Positions 59,224-64,000 of a stretch of 64,000 nt of DNA are shown piece after piece (position 1 is the stretch's first letter; each line of letters opens with the position of its first letter). The notes beneath the pieces were generated by a model. It made no database searches. It was not told the origin of the DNA and saw nothing but the letters and a program-made list of their open reading frames with translations. Source of the DNA: Arthrobacter ramosus (GTDB taxonomy: Bacteria > Actinomycetota > Actinomycetes > Actinomycetales > Micrococcaceae); the NCBI RefSeq assembly GCF_039535095.1, contig NZ_BAAAWN010000001.1:5084001-5148000 (forward strand), in the 5' to 3' direction. The translations under genes and the position numbers were made by a program.

Positions 59224-60297
59224 CTAGTCCCGCGGACCTTCAGTCTGCCCGGCGATGAGTCCTGCGACGTGTTCGGCGTCGCGGCCGACCCCGCCCACGA
59301 GGCCCGAGGTCAGCCCGTATTGGAAGGGCATGCCCACGAAGAACAGCCCTGGCAGTTGTTCAACGGCGCCCCGGCAAGTGAGCGGCCAGCCGTCCTCATC
59401 CGCGGGAAGTCCTCGGATCCAGCCAAAGTCCGGTTGGTAACCGGTAGCCCAGATCACCGTGGACACGGGGATCGCGTGGCCTTCGTCGGTCAGGGGTTGG
59501 CCCTTGCGGGTGCCCGTCAGCCGTGGCAGGCGGGTGACTCCCGCGGCGTCGAGCTCTCGGGTGGAGGCCCGGATCAGCGGCGCGCCGTGCTTCGTGAACC
59601 CGACCGCGACTTTGCGGCCGATAGGGGTGGATCTGTTCAATACCTTGTGGATGAAGAGCCACCAAAGCCCGCCGGCGTATCGCGTTACGGGGCTTGGAAT
59701 GTGGAAGGGAGGGGTTCCGGCAATGTAGGTGCGGTGGGTAGGTGCGAGCTCCAGGGCGATTTCGACGCCGGAGGTGCCGGAGCCGACCACCAGGACATCT
59801 CCGGGTGGAACCGAGTCCGGGTTGGTGTATTCCGCTCCGTGGAGTTGGTGGATGCCGGGATCCAGATCCTCGGCGAACGCCGGGATCCTTGGCTGCGCGT
59901 TCGGGCCCGTGGCAACAACAACGTTCTTGGCCAGGATCGACCCGGAGCCTGACTGCACTCGGAACCGGCCGTCCTCCCGCTCGATGCCGGTGACGTGGGC
60001 ACCATGGCGTACCGGGAGTTCCCAGTTCCTGGCGTACTCCTCAAGGTATTCGGCCATGGCGTCTTTTCCGGGAAAGCTGCCTCGGGCGGCGGGAAATGGC
60101 ATGCCGGGCAGGGAATCGTGCTGCGCCGGGGTGAAGAGCCGCAAGGAATCCCATCGGTTCCGCCACACGTCGCCGACGCGGGCCTGCGAGTCCAGGATGA
60201 GGAAGTCTTGCCGGTGTTTCTTCAGGTGGAATCCGGTGGCGAGCCCTGCCTGCCCGGCGCCCACAACCACGGTGTTCACTGGCTCATTGCTGTCCAT
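59224..60297 (-). CDS. Flavin-containing monooxygenase-like NAD(P)-binding protein
   Basis: The ATG at 60297 with AGGAGG upstream gives 357 residues; an ATG ten codons earlier lies near the operator. FAD site TVVVGAGQAGLATGFHLKK at the N-terminus and NADPH site VLVVGSGTSGVEIALELA at about 165 are typical of CzcO/class B-type flavoproteins. ATGYQPDF near residue 290 is the usual C-terminal motif. It may oxidise a small lipophilic substrate or detoxify one. The divergent TetR gene with a perfect operator between is its likely repressor. Confidence 0.88.
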   Translation of the reverse strand: MDSNEPVNTVVVGAGQAGLATGFHLKKHRQDFLILDSQARVGDVWRNRWDSLRLFTPAQHDSLPGMPFPAARGSFPGKDAMAEYLEEYARNWELPVRHGAHVTGIEREDGRFRVQSGSGSILAKNVVVATGPNAQPRIPAFAEDLDPGIHQLHGAEYTNPDSVPPGDVLVVGSGTSGVEIALELAPTHRTYIAGTPPFHIPSPVTRYAGGLWWLFIHKVLNRSTPIGRKVAVGFTKHGAPLIRASTRELDAAGVTRLPRLTGTRKGQPLTDEGHAIPVSTVIWATGYQPDFGWIRGLPADEDGWPLTCRGAVEQLPGLFFVGMPFQYGLTSGLVGGVGRDAEHVAGLIAGQTEGPRD

Positions 60298-60328
60298 CGC
60301 GAAGCCTCCTGAGGTGTTCGAGGTCATT

Positions 60329-60361
60329 AGAATAGCATTCCAGTCACTAGAATGCTATTCT
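60329..60361. promoter_or_regulatory. TetR operator, perfect 12-bp inverted repeat
   Basis: AGAATAGCATTC (60329-60340) and GAATGCTATTCT (60350-60361) are exact inverted repeats with a 9-bp spacer. The site fills the gap between the divergent flavoprotein and TetR genes and ends 7 bp before the GTG at 60368. It would repress both promoters. Confidence 0.75.
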
Positions 60362-60367
60362 TTTTTC

Positions 60368-60988
60368 GTGGAAATCCGGCACAATGACAGGCGGGTAGCT
60401 CAAGCTGTCGCAACCAAGGCTGCAGTTGTGGAAGCCGCTCGGCAGCTGTTTCTGAGCAGGGGATACGTGGCCACCACCATCGGGGCCGTTGCCGAGCAAG
60501 CAGGCGTGGCTATCCAGACCATCTACAACTCCGTGGGCAACAAGGCCGCGCTGCTCTCGGCCGTGGTTGACGCGACGGCCGCGGGTCCGGATGCCCCCCG
60601 CACCGTCCCGGAGACTATGCGCGAGCGGACTGCCGCAGCCGCCGACGCGGGGGCGGTTCTAGCGTTGTTGGCCGACTGGTTCGCCGAGGTGCATCCGAGA
60701 AGCAGCCAATTATTCAGCGTCATGAGGCAGGCCTCCGCCGTCGACGCTGAAGCGGCAAAAGTGGAGCGGGACCGGGCCGAAACCCGGCTGCGGAACTATG
60801 CGGAAGCTGCGGCTGCGCTCAGGCGGCGCGGGGCACTGACTTCCGGCATGAGCGACGAGCAAGCCGCGGCCGTGATCTGGTCGGTCGGCCACCCGGACAC
60901 CTACCGATCACTCGTGCTGGATTTCGCTTGGGGACTGGAGCGCTACCGGGATTGGGTCCACGTGGCGCTCAAGGCGGCCCTCGCCTAG
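60368..60988 (+). CDS. TetR family regulator
   Basis: The GTG at 60368 gives 206 residues; the much longer upstream frame runs antisense to the flavoprotein gene. The helix-turn-helix is at about 12-60 (ATKAAVVEAARQLFLSRGYVATTIGAVAEQAGVAIQTIYNSVGNKAAL). The rest is helical with WSVGHPDTYRSLVLDFAWGLERYRDW at the end, often seen in TetR proteins. It very likely binds the 60329-60361 palindrome and represses the divergent flavoprotein gene. Confidence 0.9.
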   Translation: MEIRHNDRRVAQAVATKAAVVEAARQLFLSRGYVATTIGAVAEQAGVAIQTIYNSVGNKAALLSAVVDATAAGPDAPRTVPETMRERTAAAADAGAVLALLADWFAEVHPRSSQLFSVMRQASAVDAEAAKVERDRAETRLRNYAEAAAALRRRGALTSGMSDEQAAAVIWSVGHPDTYRSLVLDFAWGLERYRDWVHVALKAALA

Positions 60989-60994
60989 CTTTCG

Positions 60995-61393
60995 CTACTC
61001 GCTCGTGGTTTCGTCGTTGCCCGCGGCCGACTTTTTCTGGGTCTCCAACCACGCCATGATGTCCGCGAGCCTGATGCGGCGGTGCGTGCCGCGGTATTCC
61101 ACCGGGATTTCGCCACGGTCGGTCATGTTCCGCAGGTAGGTGTGCGAGATTCCCGCGAGTTCGGCCGCCCTCGACGTCGTGAGCATTTCCTCCACGCTGC
61201 TCACGGTCACCGCTTCGCCCCGGGCCAGCCTGCCAAGGAGGTCGACGACGGCGTCCCTCACCTCATCCGGCAGCCGGTGGACCGTGCCGTCCACGAAGAC
61301 GGTGATGTCGTTGCTGTCCTGGAGTGAGCGCGCCAGGTTCCGGGCGTCGTCCGCGGGCAAGCCAGGCGTCACGCGGGGAGCTATCAATGCCAT
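60995..61393 (-). CDS. Excisionase-type helix-turn-helix protein
   Basis: A 132-residue protein. The C-terminal half is a MerR/excisionase-like DNA-binding domain: LTTSRAAELAGISHTYLRNMTDRGEIPVEYRGTHRRIRLADIMAWLE. The N-terminal half (DITVFVDGTVHRLPDEVRDAVVDLLGRLARGE) resembles antitoxins paired with PIN toxins. No toxin gene is adjacent; the flanking genes are TetR regulators. It may be an orphan antitoxin or a stand-alone regulator. Confidence 0.8.
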   Translation of the reverse strand: MALIAPRVTPGLPADDARNLARSLQDSNDITVFVDGTVHRLPDEVRDAVVDLLGRLARGEAVTVSSVEEMLTTSRAAELAGISHTYLRNMTDRGEIPVEYRGTHRRIRLADIMAWLETQKKSAAGNDETTSE

Positions 61394-61453
61394 GGCAGAA
61401 GCCTAGCCGCGCTCAAGGCTGTGCGGTTACGCCGTCGTGTTAGATTCACGCCT

Positions 61454-62209
61454 ATGGTCAACTACCCCGCCAATCCGGATCCAGGCCCTGCCGTGGCCGC
61501 GGCAATCGAGCTCCTGGTGCGGCAAGGCTACGACGCGACCTCCGTGGACGACCTCGCCGACGCCGCGGGAATCAGCCGAAGCACGTTTTTCCGCAAGTTC
61601 GGATCCAAAGAGGACATCGTTTTCGCCGATCACGACCGTATTCTGGCGCGGGTTCAGGAGTTCCTCGCGGGAACGGCGGCGGATCCGTTGCACGCCGTCG
61701 TGGAGGCGGCGCTCTTGGTCTTTGGCCACCACGTGGGCAACCGGAAGACTTCCGTTGCCCGCTACGAACTTCTGCATCAAGTGCCGGCCCTTCGCGATCG
61801 TGAACTGGTTATGACGCATCGCTATCAGCGGGCATTTAGGAATCATCTCCTTTCTGTGCTGCCCGAGGGTGAGGGTCGGGAGGTTACGGCCGTGGCCTTC
61901 GCCGCATCGGTAGTCGCCGTGCACAACAGCGTCCTGCGCCAATGGCTGCGGTCTGTTGCTGCTGGCGAACGCGTCGAGGGTGTCGAACGTGGCGAACGCG
62001 ATGCGCGGGAAGCTGAAGCCCAAGGTTTCGCCGCCCGGCTCGGGCGTGAATTGGGAGCTCTGGCTGATACTTTTGCCCGGGTTTCAGCCGGCGAGCCGAG
62101 TAGTGAGCCTCGTCAGAAAAGCAGCCGTCCCGCCGTCGTGGTTGCTGTCCTGGATCCGGCAGCGGGTACGGAACAGATCCTTCAGGCGGTCCGGGACGCC
62201 TTGGCTTAG
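61454..62209 (+). CDS. TetR family regulator
   Basis: The ATG at 61454 gives 251 residues. Helix-turn-helix: AIELLVRQGYDATSVDDLADAAGISRSTFFRKFGSKEDIVFADHDRIL (about 15-60). A long C-terminal domain follows. It lies directly upstream of the acyl-CoA dehydrogenase gene on the same strand. A 41-bp inverted repeat in the 106-bp gap suggests that it controls that gene, with an acyl-CoA as likely effector. Confidence 0.9.
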   Translation: MVNYPANPDPGPAVAAAIELLVRQGYDATSVDDLADAAGISRSTFFRKFGSKEDIVFADHDRILARVQEFLAGTAADPLHAVVEAALLVFGHHVGNRKTSVARYELLHQVPALRDRELVMTHRYQRAFRNHLLSVLPEGEGREVTAVAFAASVVAVHNSVLRQWLRSVAAGERVEGVERGERDAREAEAQGFAARLGRELGALADTFARVSAGEPSSEPRQKSSRPAVVVAVLDPAAGTEQILQAVRDALA

Positions 62210-62231
62210 CGTTTGATTCAGCAGAATCCTT

Positions 62232-62272
62232 CGCTGACATTGAGTTCCTTGACATGAAACTGAGTGTCAGCG
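62232..62272. promoter_or_regulatory. Operator candidate before the acyl-CoA dehydrogenase gene
   Basis: Two 15-bp arms (62232-62246 and 62258-62272) match as inverted repeats at 13 of 15 positions (CGCTGACA/TGTCAGCG ends). A TTGACA (62249-62254) lies in the centre, so a bound regulator would cover a -35 element. The site is 44 bp before the ATG at 62316. Confidence 0.55.
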
Positions 62273-62315
62273 CATGCTGGGAGTCGCAGATCGCAAACCC
62301 AGAGCGAGGATTCCC

Positions 62316-63581
62316 ATGACGACGACGTCCGATAGCACTTCCGAAGAACTGGATGCCGTTTTCCCGGCGGGCACTGTTTTTCCGGCCGGGACCATGGAGC
62401 CCGAGTACGTCCTGAACGAATCCCTGGACCCGGACCCGGCCTCCGTTTTCAAGGACATAAGCCGCGAAGACCGCGCTTACTGGGACCGTGCGCGGACCTT
62501 TGTCCAGGACGAAGTGCTCCCGGTCATCACGGGGTACTGGGAGCGCGCGGAGTACCCGCTGCACCTGGTGAAGCGCCTGGGCGAACTTGATCTGCTGCGC
62601 GACGGAATCGGCATCGACGGGTTCCCGGCCATGAGTAAGACCGCCGCCGGACTGGTCACGATGGAACTGAGCCGCGGGGACGGATCCATCGGTACAGTTG
62701 TTGCGGTCCAGGGCGGCTTGGCTTTGCGGTCCGTGGCCGAATGCGGTTCCCCTGAGCAGCAGGTCCGCTGGCTTCCAGCGCTTTCCCGAGCCGAGGAATA
62801 CGGCGCCTTCGCCCTGACCGAGCCGGCACACGGCTCCGATTCGGTGGGACTCGAGACGACTGCGACGCCCGTCGAGGGCGGCTATGTGCTCAACGGTGAA
62901 AAGAAATGGATCGGCAACGGCTCGATCGGCGGCCTGACCGTCGTCTGGGCCCGTGGTGACGACGGGCAGGTTCACGGATACCTTGTCCCGCAGGATTCCC
63001 CCGGGTACTCCGCCACGACCATCGAAGGCAAGCTGTCACTCCGGGCCATCTGGCAGGCGCACATCCGCCTTGAGAATGTCTTCGTCCCGTCGAAGAACGT
63101 GCTCCCGGGTGCACGGAGTTTCAAGGACACGGCCCGGGTGCTCTTGGCGACCAGGCTGGGAGTGGCCTGGTCCGCCGTCGGGCATGCCACTGCCTGCTAC
63201 GAAACCGCGGTGCAATACGCCGCTCAACGCCGGCAGTTCGGCCGGCCGCTGGCTGCCTCGCAGATTGTGCAGGAGCGTCTTGCCCGTATGCATTCCGAGC
63301 TCGCCACCATGCAGCTTATGGTCATGCAGATGACCAGGCTGGACGAAGAGGGCGTGCTGACTCCCTCGCAGGCGGCGCTCGCGAAGTTCACGTGCACCCG
63401 GACTGCCCGCGGCATCGCCTCGAACGCACGCGACCTGCTCGGTGGCAACGGGATCTTGTTGGCCAACCGCGTGGCCCGGCACTTCGCCGACATAGAGGGC
63501 ATCCATACGTATGAAGGCACAGAGACTGTTCAAGCGTTGATTATCGGACGCTCGATTACGGGCATCTCCGCTTTCGCCTAA
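62316..63581 (+). CDS. Acyl-CoA dehydrogenase (glutaryl-CoA dehydrogenase-like)
   Basis: The ATG at 62316 (GAGGA upstream) gives 421 residues. Domains: N-terminal helical (AYWDRARTFVQDEVLPVITGYWERAEYP), central FAD-binding (AFALTEPAHGSDSVGLETTA, NGEKKWIGNG), and C-terminal helical (FGRPLAASQIVQERLARMHSELA). The catalytic glutamate is in YEGTETVQALIIGRSITG. This layout is close to glutaryl-CoA and crotonobetainyl-type dehydrogenases. The substrate is not certain. The TetR gene upstream is the likely regulator. Confidence 0.92.
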   Translation: MTTTSDSTSEELDAVFPAGTVFPAGTMEPEYVLNESLDPDPASVFKDISREDRAYWDRARTFVQDEVLPVITGYWERAEYPLHLVKRLGELDLLRDGIGIDGFPAMSKTAAGLVTMELSRGDGSIGTVVAVQGGLALRSVAECGSPEQQVRWLPALSRAEEYGAFALTEPAHGSDSVGLETTATPVEGGYVLNGEKKWIGNGSIGGLTVVWARGDDGQVHGYLVPQDSPGYSATTIEGKLSLRAIWQAHIRLENVFVPSKNVLPGARSFKDTARVLLATRLGVAWSAVGHATACYETAVQYAAQRRQFGRPLAASQIVQERLARMHSELATMQLMVMQMTRLDEEGVLTPSQAALAKFTCTRTARGIASNARDLLGGNGILLANRVARHFADIEGIHTYEGTETVQALIIGRSITGISAFA

Positions 63582-63591
63582 GGGGGTCCCC

Positions 63592-63711
63592 CACCCCGGA
63601 CCCAGCCGCACCCCGGACCCAGCCGCACCCCCTGAGACGCTCGCTCACCTATGTGGCCAAAATCCCGAACGCTCGCTCAGATATGAGCCCAATCGACGGA
63701 ACGCTCGCTCA
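63592..63711. repeat. Direct repeats downstream of the acyl-CoA dehydrogenase gene
   Basis: CACCCCGGACCCAGCCG occurs twice in tandem (63592-63608 and 63609-63625). After it, ACGCTCGCTCA occurs three times at 63637, 63669 and 63701, exactly 32 bp apart. The segments between copies are related but not identical. The block fills the gap between convergent genes; AGGGGGTCCCCC at about 63581-63592 could also form a short hairpin. Confidence 0.8.
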
Positions 63712-63716
63712 GGGCA

Positions 63717-64000
63717 CTACTCCACCACGGCGATCGCGAAGCCACCCCACGCACGTTTCTTCTTGGTCTCGCGACCAAGCCCACGCTGTTCGAGAAGCGC
63801 CAACCCGGAGGATAGGAGAAGGCCCGATAGGCGCTCCCGCGCGGGCGGTGTCCTGTCCACGCCGAACTTCAACGGTTGGCCGGCCGCTTTGGCCGCCGCC
63901 CTTCCGAACCGCCAGTACAGCGTGCCCGACTCGAGAGTCTCGGTTGTGAAGTAGTCGAAGGCGAGCAAACTGCCCTTCGCGCAACTCGCGACCTTGCGCA
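63717..64000 (-). CDS. SAM-dependent methyltransferase, C-terminal part (5' end outside window)
   Basis: The frame is open from the right edge to a TAG at 63717-63719 (94 codons). It reads KVASCAKGSLLAFDYFTTETLESG and ends with GLLLSSGLALLEQRGLGRETKKKRAWGGFAIAVVE. The SLLAFDYF segment and the end are typical of the leucine carboxyl methyltransferase-like (PPM, TIGR00027) family common in actinobacteria. The SAM-binding N-terminal part is missing from the window. The methyl acceptor in this family is generally unknown. Confidence 0.75.
   Translation of the reverse strand, partial: RKVASCAKGSLLAFDYFTTETLESGTLYWRFGRAAAKAAGQPLKFGVDRTPPARERLSGLLLSSGLALLEQRGLGRETKKKRAWGGFAIAVVE

Noticed and set aside
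63637..63711. Evenly spaced repeats considered as a CRISPR array
   Set aside because: Only three 11-bp copies with about 21-bp related spacers, and no cas genes; far below a CRISPR repeat.
1..64000. rRNA, tRNA, riboswitch and insertion sequence search by eye
   Set aside because: No CCA-ended cloverleaf, rRNA core sequence, recognisable riboswitch aptamer or transposase was seen. Reading by eye could miss a degenerate one.

Overview
The window is high-GC DNA (coding third positions mostly G or C) with GTG and TTG starts, many ROK, GntR, TetR and LysR regulators, a polyphosphate glucokinase and DUF222/HNH proteins. This points to a soil actinobacterium of the Micrococcaceae, most likely Arthrobacter or a close relative. 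The ring-cleavage dioxygenase carries its metal and catalytic residues at exactly the positions numbered in the Arthrobacter/Brevibacterium homoprotocatechuate enzymes. No rRNA, tRNA, CRISPR array, transposase or prophage was seen.

Region 1 (1-12703) is an alpha-glucan oligosaccharide locus. It holds a secreted GH31 enzyme (cut by the left edge), two divergent ROK repressors, an ABC sugar importer without its ATPase, a cytoplasmic GH15 enzyme resembling isomaltose glucohydrolase, a cytoplasmic GH31 glycosidase, an aldo/keto reductase and a polyphosphate glucokinase. Together they would trim, import, hydrolyse and phosphorylate glucose from alpha-linked, possibly alpha-1,6, oligosaccharides.

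Region 2 (13479-22151) is a homoprotocatechuate (3,4-dihydroxyphenylacetate) meta-cleavage cluster. A divergent flavin monooxygenase faces an unusual FAH-RraA fusion, a GntR regulator and hpaE, hpaD, hpaH and hpaI. No hpaF or hpaBC is present. Two long palindromic repeats lie inside this cluster.

Region 3 (22929-31632) is the most interesting part. An aminotransferase, an RraA/HMG-type aldolase, a 73-residue small protein, a Nac-like LysR regulator, a divergent 5-oxoprolinase set (pxpABC), an MFS transporter and a short-chain dehydrogenase lie together. Three copies of ATAAGG-N6-TAT (the ATA-N9-TAT pattern recognised by Nac) sit upstream of the three transcription units. I infer one regulon for catabolism of a gamma-substituted pyroglutamate or glutamate, such as 4-hydroxy-4-methylglutamate.

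Region 4 (31755-64000) is more ordinary: a thioesterase, a CtaG-like membrane protein with a 21-codon leader ORF, purB, an ESX-like small protein/hydrolase pair, a HisC-like aminotransferase, a branched-chain type 2-oxoacid dehydrogenase operon behind a perfect 38-bp palindrome, a stress protein, an ECF sigma/membrane protein pair, alanine dehydrogenase with a divergent AdeR-like PucR activator, two TetR systems with clear operators, an acyl-CoA dehydrogenase and a methyltransferase cut by the right edge.
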